A DNA stretch of 64,000 nucleotides from Paraflavitalea devenefica (GCF_011759375.1 NZ_JAARML010000002.1:1178001-1242000); one strand, 5' to 3'. Shown: positions 28,066-38,081, counted from the stretch's first letter. Notes: generated by a model from the sequence alone, not told the origin. Numbers and translations: made by a program.

Positions 28066-28848
28066 CTATAATATCGTCAGGTCCTTCATCCTGTATCCCT
28101 GCAACACGTCACTTTCCGGCGGCAGTTCTGTAACCAGGTAATCAATATCCGCCACATCGGCAATCTTCATCTGCATCACCGAGTTCAGCTTTTCAGAAAT
28201 AGTGAGTACCGCTACTTTCTCAGCGGCTTTGATCATCGCTTTCTTTACCTGGATCGTTTCCCAGTCAGAGTCGGTAAGGCCACCTTCGGCATCAATGGCA
28301 TTGATCCCTACAATACAAAGGTCTGCTTTAATATTGGCCAGGTATTCAAACACTTCACCGCTTACTGTCATTTGACTGTAGGCAGAGATCTGCCCGCCGA
28401 TCATGATCGTTTTGATCATGGGCTTGTCCAGCAACTCCACGGCGGTGAGAGGATTCACCGTAAGGAAAGTAGCCCGTAAGGTATTGGGGATCTTTTTAAC
28501 AAACTCCCGGATGGTAGTGCCGCCGCCGATCAGCACGATCATATCATCCTTCAGCAGGCTGACGGTTTTATCGGCAATCACCAGTTTATTATTGCGGGAA
28601 TAAGTCTTTGAGTCATCGCCAATATGGTAGGCGGCCGACATGGCCCCGCCCTTGATCCGGATAAGCTGTCCCTCTTCCGCCAGTTCATTCACATCGCGCC
28701 GGATGGTATCTTCCGAGACATCGATCAGCTTTACCAGGTCGGCAAATAGCAGGCGTGTATGAATATTTACCTGTTTAATGATCAATTGTTTCCTTTCCTT
28801 CTTTTGCAGTGCCACGGGCATAGGTGGCTGTTGCTGGTTATCTGACAT
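28066..28848 (-). CDS. DeoR/GlpR-family transcription regulator
   Basis: 260 residues. The N-terminal HTH (about 14-68) includes LVKLIDVSEDTIRRDVNELAEEG and the KGGA hinge, both DeoR signatures. The C-terminal DeoRC sensor domain (about 85-240) has the sugar-phosphate-isomerase-like fold, with GGGTT and D-G-x-T-like segments (EGGLTDSD), and in the family it senses phosphorylated sugars. The gene lies between GH3 and the divergent SusC; TTTGCAA motifs and two direct repeats 42 bp apart in the intergenic region (28895-29035) are good operator candidates. Confidence 0.9.
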   Translation of the reverse strand: MSDNQQQPPMPVALQKKERKQLIIKQVNIHTRLLFADLVKLIDVSEDTIRRDVNELAEEGQLIRIKGGAMSAAYHIGDDSKTYSRNNKLVIADKTVSLLKDDMIVLIGGGTTIREFVKKIPNTLRATFLTVNPLTAVELLDKPMIKTIMIGGQISAYSQMTVSGEVFEYLANIKADLCIVGINAIDAEGGLTDSDWETIQVKKAMIKAAEKVAVLTISEKLNSVMQMKIADVADIDYLVTELPPESDVLQGYRMKDLTIL

Positions 28849-28894
28849 GCGCTTAAGTTTCGGGCAAAACCTGGGTTCTGGAACCTATCAGGCC

Positions 28895-29035
28895 TTTGCA
28901 ATTTTTGCAATTATACAACATTTATGGGATTGTATTTCGGCCTTTATTTGGCAGTATTTGCAAAATATAGGAATATTTTCTGCATATTATTTGCAGTATT
29001 TGTAAAATTTGCATAGGTTTGGCTAGGCTTTGCAA
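28895..29035. promoter_or_regulatory. Operator cluster between deoR-like and susC-like genes
   Basis: TTTGCAA occurs exactly at 28895-28901, 28904-28910, 28957-28963 and 29029-29035, with TTTGCAG and TTTGCAT variants in between. A longer direct repeat, GCAGTATTTGCAAAAT at 28951 and GCAGTATTTGTAAAAT at 28993, is spaced by 42 bp, four helical turns. Repeated direct motifs are usual for DeoR/GlpR regulators. The region is AT-rich and separates divergent genes. Confidence 0.65.
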
Positions 29036-29066
29036 TTTGTTAACGCTCTACCAATAACTAACGCTC

Positions 29067-32000
29067 ATGACGAAAATTCCATCAACGAAGCTCCTTCTAT
29101 TAGGCGCAGTCTTCCACCTGGCTGCCGCACTTGCCGGCTTTGGACAGGCTGCCGGCGATCCGGTTCCTGTAACCGGTACGGTGAAAAGTGGCAATGATGC
29201 CGTACCAGGCGCCACGGTAACATTGGCCGCCAACAAAAGGGTAGTGACCACCACCGACAATGCCGGCTTTTTTTCCCTCAAGGTTCCTGCTGCCAACAAA
29301 CAAGGTAATATAGAACTGATCATCAGCTCTATTGGATTTGCGACCCGTACGGTTGCTGTAGCGGCAGGTCAAACCACCGTAGATATTCAGTTGCAAAAAG
29401 ACAGCGGGGCCGTACTGACTGATGTGGTGGTAACTGCTTTGGGTATCAAAAAATCAAGGAAGTCCGTTACTTATGCCATGACAGAAGTGGATGGTAGTGA
29501 ATTTACCCAGGCCCGTGAGAACAATGTGGCCAATGCATTGACCGGTAAAATTGCAGGCGTAAATGCTACCGGTTTGTCTACCGGTCCGGGCGGGTCCAGC
29601 AGGGTCATCATCAGGGGTAATGGTTCCCTTACCGGTAATAGCCAACCGCTGTATGTGATCAATGGTATGCCCATCGATAACAGCACGCCAGGCGGAAGCT
29701 CAACGCCCAATGGATTTGGGCTTAAGCAGGCCACTGACCGTGGCGACGGTATTGCTGCCATCAACCCGGATGATATAGAGTCCATCTCTGTATTAAAAGG
29801 CGGAGCAGCGGCAGCCCTGTATGGTTCACGCGGCGCCAACGGTGTCATCCTCATCACCACCAAGAAGGGCCGGGCGCAGAAGGGCATTGGTGTGGAATAC
29901 AATGGTACGCTCACCATGGAAAAAGTAGCCATGTTTCCCGATTATCAATATGAGTATGGACAGGGTGATGGTGGTGTGAAGCCCACTGATATATCAGCGG
30001 CGCAAACTACAGGACGGCGTTCCTTCGGGGCGAAGATTGACGGTTCAACCGATTATATGGCTGCTGATGGAAAGACGCATCCTTATGTAGCGCAAAAAGA
30101 CAACCTGAAACATTTCTATCAAACAGGTACTACGTTTACCAATACTGTAGCCCTCTCTGGTGGCAATGATGCCATTATTTACCGGTTTTCTTTATCCGAC
30201 CTGAATGCCAAGAGCATATTACCTACCAATACCTATAACCGGAAAACAGCCAACCTGAACCTTTCCGCCAAACTCAGTGACCGCCTGAGGCTGGAATCGG
30301 TCATACAATACAATATCGAAAAAGGCAATAACCGGCCGATTGCCGGTGATGCCCTGGGCAATCCCAACTGGACGCCTTATGAAGTAGCCAACACGGTTGA
30401 TATACGTTGGCTGAGCCCCGGTTATGATGCCAGCGGCAATGAGATCCTGTGGAATGATGCAGGTATCGTAACCAACAGTTACTTCGTTATTAATAAGTTT
30501 AAACAAACCGATACGAAGAACCGGTTCATCGGGCAGGCAACTATTTCCTATGATGTCCTAAAGAACCTGACAGTGAAGGGGACGATTACCAGGGATTTCT
30601 ACAATTACAACTTCTCCAGCGTATTGCCTACCGGTACACAATACATACCGCTGGGACAATATGAGGGCATCAAATCAGATGTATCGGAAACCAACAGCAT
30701 GATCACCGGTACCTATAAAACAACATTCAAGAATCAAATAGGTCTCACCGTATTGGCAGGCGCCAATACCCGCCGGTACAAAACGGATGAGTTCAACTTT
30801 TTCGGGCAAGGGTTTACAACACCTTACTTTTACAGCTTTTCCAATCTCTCCACTTCATCTGCAACCCCTGTTGCCAACAATATTAAAACCAACTCTGTAT
30901 TCGGGTCCATTGACCTGGATTACAAGGGGCTGCTGTTCCTGACTGCCACGGGCCGCCAGGACTGGTTCTCTACCCTGAGCCCCGCCAACAACAAGGTCTT
31001 CTATCCAAGTGTGGGGACCAGTTTCATTCTTTCTGATGCGGTGAACCTGCCGGCTGTTTTCGATCAGGTGAAACTGAGAGCTTCCTGGGCGCAGGTAGGT
31101 GGCGGCGGTCCTGATCCTTATGCCATCAATCTTTCGTACAGCAGTGTGCCCAGCGCCAGTTCGGTACCCCTGCAGAATGTTAGCCCGGCTTCTTCTGTTA
31201 ACATTCCTAATGTCAATTCCATTACCAATACCAGCCTTAAGCCCTTTACTTCTACCACCATTGAAGTGGGTTTTAATACGCAGCTCTTCGGCGGCCGTTT
31301 GGGAGTTGATGTTGCCGTATATGATCGTAAATCATCGGATGACATCGTAACCGTGCCGATCTCTGTAGCCTCCGGTTACAACTATGCCATCCTCAACTCC
31401 GGCGAGTTGAGTAATAAAGGGATAGAATTCCTCCTGGATGTCACACCTATAAAGAAGAAGGGTTTTAGCTGGAATACGAGCTTCAACTTTGCCTACAATA
31501 AGAGCGAAGTGTTGAAACTGGCGGATGGCATCAGCACCTTCTCGCTGGGTAACTCTGCCAACGGTAATGCCTTTATCAACAACCAGGTGGGCAATACCTA
31601 CGGCGCTATCTATGGTTTCCGTAAGCTGCGGGATGCCGCAGGTAATATCATCTTCGATCCCAATTCCAACCTGCCCATGCAAACCAACAACAACCAGGAG
31701 TTGGGCAAAGGTGTACCACCGCTTACCATGGGCTTTAGCAATGAGTTCAGGTACAAAAACTTCACGTTGGATATATTGGTAGATGGTAAATTCGGCAACA
31801 GCATCTTTTCTGTAATGGAAGTATACGCTACCCGTTTGGGTCTGCTGAAAACAACCTTGCCGGGTAGGGAGAATGGCCTCTTGCTGGAAGGGGTGACACA
31901 AGCGGGCGCTAAATATTCCTATACTGTGCCGGTAGCCAACCTGCGCGCCGCTTATTACAACAACCTGAACAGGTATACCGAACTCTTCGTGCATGATGCC

Positions 32001-32240
32001 AGCTTCGTAAAACTGCGCCAGGTGATCCTCTCTTACCGTTTGCCCGACAGCTTCCTGAAATCAATAGGTGTACAGTCGGCCAGTGTATCGCTGGTGGGTC
32101 GTAACCTGCTGACGCTTTACAAGCAAACAGACAACTTCGATCCCGAGCAAAGTTTAACGAATGGTGCTGCACAGGGTATTGAGTCTATCGGCTTACCCCG
32201 CACCCGTTCTTTCGGTGTGAACCTTGCCTTCAAATTTTAA
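29067..32240 (+). CDS. SusC/RagA-type TonB receptor
   Basis: 1057 residues: signal peptide (about 1-27, ending GFGQA), carboxypeptidase-like domain (about 33-112), plug (about 118-275; VINGMPID and SISVLKGGAAAALYGSRGANGVILITTKKG) and barrel ending NLAFKF. There is no STN domain, so unlike the SusC genes at 11777 and 54638 it should not signal through FecR; control by the neighbouring DeoR protein fits. With its SusD partner 15 bp downstream it imports the glycan pieces released by the nearby GH3, GH29, GH20 and GH92 enzymes. Confidence 0.94.
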   Translation: MTKIPSTKLLLLGAVFHLAAALAGFGQAAGDPVPVTGTVKSGNDAVPGATVTLAANKRVVTTTDNAGFFSLKVPAANKQGNIELIISSIGFATRTVAVAAGQTTVDIQLQKDSGAVLTDVVVTALGIKKSRKSVTYAMTEVDGSEFTQARENNVANALTGKIAGVNATGLSTGPGGSSRVIIRGNGSLTGNSQPLYVINGMPIDNSTPGGSSTPNGFGLKQATDRGDGIAAINPDDIESISVLKGGAAAALYGSRGANGVILITTKKGRAQKGIGVEYNGTLTMEKVAMFPDYQYEYGQGDGGVKPTDISAAQTTGRRSFGAKIDGSTDYMAADGKTHPYVAQKDNLKHFYQTGTTFTNTVALSGGNDAIIYRFSLSDLNAKSILPTNTYNRKTANLNLSAKLSDRLRLESVIQYNIEKGNNRPIAGDALGNPNWTPYEVANTVDIRWLSPGYDASGNEILWNDAGIVTNSYFVINKFKQTDTKNRFIGQATISYDVLKNLTVKGTITRDFYNYNFSSVLPTGTQYIPLGQYEGIKSDVSETNSMITGTYKTTFKNQIGLTVLAGANTRRYKTDEFNFFGQGFTTPYFYSFSNLSTSSATPVANNIKTNSVFGSIDLDYKGLLFLTATGRQDWFSTLSPANNKVFYPSVGTSFILSDAVNLPAVFDQVKLRASWAQVGGGGPDPYAINLSYSSVPSASSVPLQNVSPASSVNIPNVNSITNTSLKPFTSTTIEVGFNTQLFGGRLGVDVAVYDRKSSDDIVTVPISVASGYNYAILNSGELSNKGIEFLLDVTPIKKKGFSWNTSFNFAYNKSEVLKLADGISTFSLGNSANGNAFINNQVGNTYGAIYGFRKLRDAAGNIIFDPNSNLPMQTNNNQELGKGVPPLTMGFSNEFRYKNFTLDILVDGKFGNSIFSVMEVYATRLGLLKTTLPGRENGLLLEGVTQAGAKYSYTVPVANLRAAYYNNLNRYTELFVHDASFVKLRQVILSYRLPDSFLKSIGVQSASVSLVGRNLLTLYKQTDNFDPEQSLTNGAAQGIESIGLPRTRSFGVNLAFKF

Positions 32241-32258
32241 TCACTTAAAGCAATCGTG

Positions 32259-33806
32259 ATGAAACTATCCATGCTAAAATATACCGGCTTCTTACCATTG
32301 GCGTTTTTTGCCGCTCTGCTGCCATCCTGTGAAAAGGATTTTGAGGAGATCAATACGAATCCCAACGCGGTAACAACGCCCACTCCGCAATACATATTCA
32401 GCAAAGCCTTGTATGATGGCGCTGCCAACAGCGCCAATACCGGCAAGCTTTTGTTCGGCACCATGCAGTATACCACCAGTTACAATGATGTGGAAGGCTT
32501 TGGGTCCAAGTATACGGCCTCGCAGGTCAATCTGTCTTCTGCCTTTTTTACGGTTGCCTTTCCCAACCAGATCAATGAGATCGGTGAGGTGATCAAGGCA
32601 GTGAAAGATGATCCGGCCAAGGTCAACCTGTATGCAGTAGCGCGCATCTGGCGCGTGTACTGCTTCAGCCGCCTCACCGATGTGTACGGCGATATTCCTT
32701 ATTCCGAAGCAGGGCAGGGGTATAACCTTTCTATCTTCCAGCCCAAATACGATGCGCAAAGCGCCATCTATGCCGATATGCTGAAGGAACTGGAAGAAGC
32801 TGCTACCAGTCTCAACGCTTCCAATACCACTACCTTCGGTGTTTCCGATCTTATATACCAGGGCAATACCGGGCAATGGAAAAAATTTGCTTATTCATTA
32901 ATGCTGCGGTTGGGCATGCGGCTCACTAAAAGAGATGCCGCAGTTGCACAAACCTGGGTAACCAAGGCCATTGCCGGCGGGGTGATCAGGGAGTATGCAG
33001 ACATTGCCAAAATGAGCTATACTTCATCGGGCCAGAACATCAATAAGAATCCCATTGCCTGGCAATTGCTGAATGATAACTACATCCGGGCTGATGGCTT
33101 CAACAATACCGAAGGTGGTAAATACCAAAAAGTATTTATTGATTCGCTCAAGGCCAATAACGATCCGCGGTTAAGTGTGCTTGCTGTTGTATATGTAAAC
33201 GGGGTAGCCAATTCCACGGAAAGCATTCAAAAGGGCATGGCTTCCAATATCAATGGTAACAAGCCCCCCGATTTTGTTACTTATTCAGAGCCCAAACAAA
33301 CCACCGTACTGCGTGTGGATGCGCCTTTGTTGTTATTCACGGTGGCAGAAGCCAATTTCTTACTGGCGGAAGCCGCTTTGCGAAATTGGTATACGGCCGA
33401 AACAGCCGCTGCGGTATACGAAAAAGGTATCCGGGCAGCGATGAAGCAGTGGGACCTGATCAGTGGTACAACAGGAACCATTGATGGCGGCCGGATTGAC
33501 AGTTATGTAGGGGCGCATGCACTCGCTACCAGTGCTTCCATAGCGGTGCAAACGGAACAGGTCTATAACCAGTTTTGGGTAGGTATTTTTCCGGATGCAC
33601 AGGAAGTATACAACAATTACAGGAGAACGGGCTATCCTGCCCTGGTGCCCAATAATTACGCGGGCAATGCCACCGGTGGTAAGATCTTCCGGAGGCTCCT
33701 GTATCCCATTTTAGAACAAACCCTCAACAGGACTTCTTACAATGAGGCCATTGAAAGGCAAGGCGCCGATGACCTGTTGACGAGGGTTTGGTGGGACAAA
33801 CAATAG
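32259..33806 (+). CDS. SusD-like lipoprotein (SusD_2 type)
   Basis: 515 residues from ATG 32259; a GTG directly before it at 32256 is less likely. The signal segment ends LLPSCEKD, a lipobox with Cys near 23. The sequence belongs to the shorter SusD-like_2 group: the RIWRVYCFSRLTDVYGDIPYSEAG segment (about 126-150) is a hallmark. It caps the SusC barrel and binds glycan at the cell surface. It is followed by a good terminator, so the SusC-SusD pair forms its own unit. Confidence 0.92.
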   Translation: MKLSMLKYTGFLPLAFFAALLPSCEKDFEEINTNPNAVTTPTPQYIFSKALYDGAANSANTGKLLFGTMQYTTSYNDVEGFGSKYTASQVNLSSAFFTVAFPNQINEIGEVIKAVKDDPAKVNLYAVARIWRVYCFSRLTDVYGDIPYSEAGQGYNLSIFQPKYDAQSAIYADMLKELEEAATSLNASNTTTFGVSDLIYQGNTGQWKKFAYSLMLRLGMRLTKRDAAVAQTWVTKAIAGGVIREYADIAKMSYTSSGQNINKNPIAWQLLNDNYIRADGFNNTEGGKYQKVFIDSLKANNDPRLSVLAVVYVNGVANSTESIQKGMASNINGNKPPDFVTYSEPKQTTVLRVDAPLLLFTVAEANFLLAEAALRNWYTAETAAAVYEKGIRAAMKQWDLISGTTGTIDGGRIDSYVGAHALATSASIAVQTEQVYNQFWVGIFPDAQEVYNNYRRTGYPALVPNNYAGNATGGKIFRRLLYPILEQTLNRTSYNEAIERQGADDLLTRVWWDKQ

Positions 33807-33852
33807 GAGAGGACCGTAGTTTTTCTCATACATTAGCGATTTTTAAGTGGAG

Positions 33853-33876
33853 GGGGCATTTCCATGCCCCTTTTTT
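33853..33876 (+). terminator. Terminator after the second SusC-SusD pair
   Basis: Stem GGGGCAT (33853-33859) and ATGCCCC (33864-33870), a 4-nt loop, then six T. Confidence 0.8.
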
Positions 33877-33881
33877 CTAAC

Positions 33882-34015
33882 CTTAACACTCATTTGTCAT
33901 TTTCGCATGGAGACTTAACACCCTTTTATCATTTAACACCCTTTTGTCATTTCGAGCGGAGACCTTACACTCTTTTGTCATTTCGAACGAAGCGAAGCGG
34001 AGTGAGAAATCTGCC
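33882..34015 (+). repeat. Degenerate ~32-bp tandem repeat with ATTTCGA...GAAATCT core
   Basis: Four imperfect units of the type TTAACACYCTTTTGTCAT, three followed by ATTTCG-containing tails, fill the spacer before the GH29 gene. The last unit runs into GAACGAAGCGAAGCGG and AGTGAGAAATCT, where ATTTC and GAAAT form an inverted repeat; this resembles the palindromic intergenic elements common in Bacteroidota. Units are unequal in length (about 19-36 bp) and have no unique spacers. Confidence 0.6.
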
Positions 34016-34046
34016 TGCGAAGCAAACGTAAAATCTTACTTGTTAC

Positions 34047-35687
34047 ATGAGCGGGAAACGTTTTTTAATACTAATGATCAGCATCCTGGGAAGCACCTAC
34101 CTTCCCGCCCAGGATGTAGTCAACGATGATGAGTCCAGCAGTTACAACCTCAACAAACCCGAACGGGAAGAATGGCTGCGCAATACCAACAATGGTATGT
34201 TCATTCACTTTAGTGTAGATGCCCCGCTGGGCATCGTGATCAGTCATTCGCTGGTAGGCGCTTCCGCCGATTATGTGAACCGCTACTTCACAGAACTGCC
34301 ACAGGTTTTCAATCCTGCCCGTTTTAATCCCGATGAAATAGCAGCCCTGGCCAAACTGGCAGGCATGAAATACATCATGTTCACCACCAAGCACCATTCG
34401 GGCTTCTGTATGTGGGATACCAAGACGACAGATTTCAACATCATGCATACGCCTTACCACAAAGACCTGCTGAAAGAATGGGTGGAAGCTACACGGAGGG
34501 CCGGCCTGCAGGTGGGCTTTTACTTCTCACCTGAAGACTTCCATTTCCTTCACCGGCATCACTTACCCATTAGTCGTGATAACGTAGTAATGAATGAGGA
34601 AGTTCAACAAGCGTGGACCGACTTTACCCGCCGGCAATGTGAGGAGTTAATGACCAATTATGGTAAGATTGATCTCTTGTTTATTGATGGCGAACCCAAG
34701 GAGATAGTCAAAGAAACCTGCTGGAAACTACAACCGGATATCCTGATCACCAGGGGGGCGCTCAAAACACCAGAGCAAATGCTGCCCGGTGTTACCATTA
34801 CCGATCCCTGGCTTTCCTGCATTACCATGGGCACGGCCTGGCAATACCAGCCTACCAACGACCGGTACAAATCGGGCAGGCAGCTTATTGAATTACTGAT
34901 CGAGGCAAGGAGCAAAGGCGGCTCCCTCTTACTGAACATTGGTCCCAAACCCAATGGGGAGATGGCGCAGGAACAGGAAGACCGCTTGCGGGAGATGGCC
35001 GCCTGGTATTTTGTGAACAGAGAAGCGGTAGACAGTGTACGTCCCTGGGTGATCACCAACGAAAACAACAATTGGTTTACGGCTTCCATTGATAAAAAAA
35101 CAGTCTACGCTTTTGTAACGGATGCCGCTGCCTGGAAGGAGGGCGACCGGAAGTCATTGGTATTCCATTCGATCAAAAGCACAGCAGCCACCCGTATCAG
35201 CGTACTGGGACAAAACAGCCTGATACAGGAATATAGACCGGGTAAGGATGTGGGTTGTAAATACCAGCAAACAGATACGGGCCTGGTGGTGAGTGTAGTA
35301 AAAGCGCAGCGGCTCTATGATGACCATCGCTGGCCCAACCCCGTAGTGATCAAAATAGAACAGGTAGAGCCAGCCATTCAGCCGGTACAGGTACAAACGG
35401 TATCTGCCAAAACAACGGCGGCCACAGTTCTGCTGCAGGGTAAAGTACTCAATTATAAAGGTGATGCTGCGATGAAAGCCGGCTTCTGGTACCGGGTGTA
35501 CAACGGACAAACGGAAGACCTGTATGCCGGTCCCTGGATAAAGACGCGGGCAGTAAAACCAACGGCCGACGGCAGCTTTACAGTAACAATAGGAGGGCTG
35601 AAGAAAGGACAGAAATATGAATACAAAGCAGTCGTTGAATACAACAGGATCTCATTCAATGGCGATGAAAAAGTATGGCAACAATGA
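34047..35687 (+). CDS. GH29 alpha-L-fucosidase
   Basis: 546 residues; signal peptide about 1-22 (ending YLPAQ). The GH29 barrel spans about 35-340: TTKHHSGFCMWD (113-124), substrate-binding histidines, and the catalytic nucleophile in IDLLFIDGEP (Asp214). KGGSLLLNIGPKPNGE (about 291-306) is the typical closing motif. A beta-sandwich follows. The enzyme removes alpha-L-fucose from glycans, probably in the periplasm. Its stop codon overlaps the ATG of the GH20 gene (ATGA), so the two are translationally coupled. Confidence 0.93.
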   Translation: MSGKRFLILMISILGSTYLPAQDVVNDDESSSYNLNKPEREEWLRNTNNGMFIHFSVDAPLGIVISHSLVGASADYVNRYFTELPQVFNPARFNPDEIAALAKLAGMKYIMFTTKHHSGFCMWDTKTTDFNIMHTPYHKDLLKEWVEATRRAGLQVGFYFSPEDFHFLHRHHLPISRDNVVMNEEVQQAWTDFTRRQCEELMTNYGKIDLLFIDGEPKEIVKETCWKLQPDILITRGALKTPEQMLPGVTITDPWLSCITMGTAWQYQPTNDRYKSGRQLIELLIEARSKGGSLLLNIGPKPNGEMAQEQEDRLREMAAWYFVNREAVDSVRPWVITNENNNWFTASIDKKTVYAFVTDAAAWKEGDRKSLVFHSIKSTAATRISVLGQNSLIQEYRPGKDVGCKYQQTDTGLVVSVVKAQRLYDDHRWPNPVVIKIEQVEPAIQPVQVQTVSAKTTAATVLLQGKVLNYKGDAAMKAGFWYRVYNGQTEDLYAGPWIKTRAVKPTADGSFTVTIGGLKKGQKYEYKAVVEYNRISFNGDEKVWQQ

Positions 35688-37981
35688 GAACAGGGTGGTT
35701 ATTGATATTACTGCTGCCGGTTGTGCTGTATGCACAGGATGCTGTTGAAAAGGCGCCTGCGCTCATTCCCATGCCTGTATCCATCAAAAGCACCGGGCAT
35801 TCCTTTACGACTAACGCTGCTACTGTTATTTATTGTCCTGATACAGCGCTTCACAGAACGGCTGGGTTGCTTGGTCTGTATCTTTCATCCTATAAGCAAT
35901 CATGCAGGTTGGTCGCTGCAAAACCTGCCGCCAATTATATTTCCTTATACATAGACTCCGCAGCCATTCCGCAAAGTGAAGGCTATACATTGCAGGTCAA
36001 CAAAGACCATATCGCATTGGCCGCCCATGACATCGCCGGCCTCATCCATGGCATCCAGTCCCTGCGGCAACTGTGGCAAACCACTGCAAAGAACACATTA
36101 ACCATTCCGGGCTATGCCATTACCGATTATCCCGGCTTTGCTTACCGCGGTATGGCATTGGATGTGAGTCGCCATTTCTTCCCGGTTGCTTTTATCAAAC
36201 AATACATCGACTTATTATCATTATATAAGTTCAACACATTTCACTGGCATCTTACCGATGACCAGGGCTGGCGTATAGAAATAAAGCGATACCCCAGGCT
36301 GCAGTCCGTTGCAGCCTGGCGTGCGCAGACATTGATCGGACATAAGAAGGAAACACCCCACCGGTTTGATGGTAAGCCTTATGGTGGCTATTACACCCAG
36401 GAGGAAATAAAAGAAGTGGTGCAGTATGCTGCACAGCGAGGTATTACCATCATCCCGGAAATTGAAATGCCGGGGCATGCACTGGCTGCCCTGTCGGCCT
36501 GGCCTGCACTCGGCTGCACAGGCGGCCCCTATGCAACAGCTACTTTCTGGGGCGTATTTGAGGAGGTGTTCTGTGCCGGTAACGACAGCACATTTGTTTT
36601 TTTACAGAACGTGCTTGATGAAGTACTGTCACTTTTCCCTTCCCGCTATATTCATATAGGTGGGGATGAATGTCCTAAAACAAGGTGGAAAGCCTGTGCC
36701 AAATGCCAGCAACGCATGCAGGCGTTATCCTTGAAAGATGAACATGACCTGCAATCTTATTTCATACAGCGGATAGAAAAATACCTCAACAGCAAAGGCC
36801 GTGACATCATTGGCTGGGATGAGATACTGGAAGGCGGACTGGCACCCAATGCCACCGTCATGAGCTGGCGCGGTGAAGAAGGCGGCATCACGGCCGCACA
36901 ACAAAAGCACCGGGTGATCATGACACCGGAGAGCTATCTCTACTTTGATTATTACCAGTCGCGCCAGGCAGCAGAGCCGGTGGCGGCTGGTAACTATACA
37001 CCCTTGAACAAAGTATACAATTATCAACCTGCCGGTACGCTGCCCGATACCTTATTATCTTACATCGCAGGTGTGGAAGGGCAGGCCTGGAGTGAATATT
37101 ATACGAATGAGCAGCAGGCAACTTATATGATCTTTCCCCGGGCGATGGCCCTGGCCGAGCTGGCATGGACGCCTGCGGCTATGCGCAATTATGATCAATT
37201 CCTGCAGCGCTTGCGGGGGCAGTCAGCTTTACTGCGACAATTGCAGGTAACGTATTACACCAATTTTGATGAAGTGGTAGGTATGAGGGTCAGGCCGCTG
37301 AAGGGGACGGTTGAATTGTCGCTATATACCCCTTACCCGGACGCGGCCATTTATTATACTACCGATAACAGCATACCTTCTCCCAAAGGAGTCCTTCGGA
37401 CCGGGCGAAGTCCTGTATACAAAGGACCGGTGGTGATGAACAAGAGCGGAATACTCAAAGCCCTTGCTTTCGATAAGCGCGGGCAACCGCTGGGGCGAAT
37501 ATTTCAACAGGCGGTTACGGTTCATAAAGGGATCGGCGCCAGCGTAACGGTGGCACATCAACCCCTGGAAAGATGGAATCCCGGTACGGCTGTGCTGGTC
37601 AATGGCGTTGCCGGTAGTGCCCGCTACAATGACGGGCAATGGCTGGGTTTCAGTGGCGATGACCTGGAGGCGGTGATTGATCTCGGTACAACTCAACCCA
37701 TTCAGTCCCTGCAAATGAATTTACTCAATTACCACTGGCAAAGGATATGGGCGCCCGTGGTATTGAATATCGAAGTGTCGGAGGATGGGATACAATACAG
37801 GAAGCTATTTACGCAACGTAATTTCCCGGTCAATGGTATCAATACCGTGCGGGCAATAGTCAAAGGAGTTAAAGCAAGGTATATAAAGGTAACAGGCATT
37901 AACAAAGGCATCATCCCCGCAGGGGAGTATGGCGCCGGCAGCAAGGCCTTGCTGATGATTGATGAGATCATAATTAACTGA
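35684..37981 (+). CDS. GH20 beta-N-acetylhexosaminidase
   Basis: 765 residues from ATG 35684, chosen because it forms a stop-start ATGA overlap with the fucosidase gene and begins the signal peptide directly (MRTGWLL...VLYAQ); an ATG three codons upstream is possible. An N-terminal GH20b domain (about 25-145) precedes the barrel: RGMALDVSRHFFP, FHWHLTDDQGWR and the catalytic Asp-Glu pair in HIGGDECPKTRW (328-329). A chitobiase-like beta domain and an F5/8-type C-terminal module (about 630-765) end the protein. It removes terminal GlcNAc or GalNAc. Confidence 0.94.
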   Translation: MRTGWLLILLLPVVLYAQDAVEKAPALIPMPVSIKSTGHSFTTNAATVIYCPDTALHRTAGLLGLYLSSYKQSCRLVAAKPAANYISLYIDSAAIPQSEGYTLQVNKDHIALAAHDIAGLIHGIQSLRQLWQTTAKNTLTIPGYAITDYPGFAYRGMALDVSRHFFPVAFIKQYIDLLSLYKFNTFHWHLTDDQGWRIEIKRYPRLQSVAAWRAQTLIGHKKETPHRFDGKPYGGYYTQEEIKEVVQYAAQRGITIIPEIEMPGHALAALSAWPALGCTGGPYATATFWGVFEEVFCAGNDSTFVFLQNVLDEVLSLFPSRYIHIGGDECPKTRWKACAKCQQRMQALSLKDEHDLQSYFIQRIEKYLNSKGRDIIGWDEILEGGLAPNATVMSWRGEEGGITAAQQKHRVIMTPESYLYFDYYQSRQAAEPVAAGNYTPLNKVYNYQPAGTLPDTLLSYIAGVEGQAWSEYYTNEQQATYMIFPRAMALAELAWTPAAMRNYDQFLQRLRGQSALLRQLQVTYYTNFDEVVGMRVRPLKGTVELSLYTPYPDAAIYYTTDNSIPSPKGVLRTGRSPVYKGPVVMNKSGILKALAFDKRGQPLGRIFQQAVTVHKGIGASVTVAHQPLERWNPGTAVLVNGVAGSARYNDGQWLGFSGDDLEAVIDLGTTQPIQSLQMNLLNYHWQRIWAPVVLNIEVSEDGIQYRKLFTQRNFPVNGINTVRAIVKGVKARYIKVTGINKGIIPAGEYGAGSKALLMIDEIIIN

Positions 37982-37985
37982 TCAC

Positions 37986-38011
37986 GCAGCGTCCCTTACA
38001 GTAGACGCTGC
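37986..38011. repeat. Small hairpin, partial relative of the CCGCAG element
   Basis: GCAGCGTC (37986-37993) and GACGCTGC (38004-38011) form a perfect 8-bp stem. The arm CGCAGCGTCC is the reverse complement of GGACGCTGCG found in the full elements at 42213, 60760 and 62227. Confidence 0.5.
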
Positions 38012-38036
38012 TGAGAAGACAAAAAAATAGAGTTCC

Positions 38037-38066
38037 CCGCAGAGTCTCTCGAAGAGGACTCTGCGG
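38037..38066. repeat. CCGCAG intergenic hairpin element, copy A
   Basis: CCGCAGAGTC (38037-38046) pairs perfectly with GACTCTGCGG (38057-38066); inside, CTC pairs with GAG around a GAA loop with one bulged T. It is the most compact member of a family with further copies at 41035, 42213, 60760 and 62227. It lies between the GH20 and GntP genes. Confidence 0.7.
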
Positions 38067-38081
38067 ACCAAAAAACAACAC

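Noticed and set aside
33882..34015. Possible CRISPR array
   Set aside because: The units are unequal, degenerate and nearly contiguous, with no unique spacers and no cas genes.
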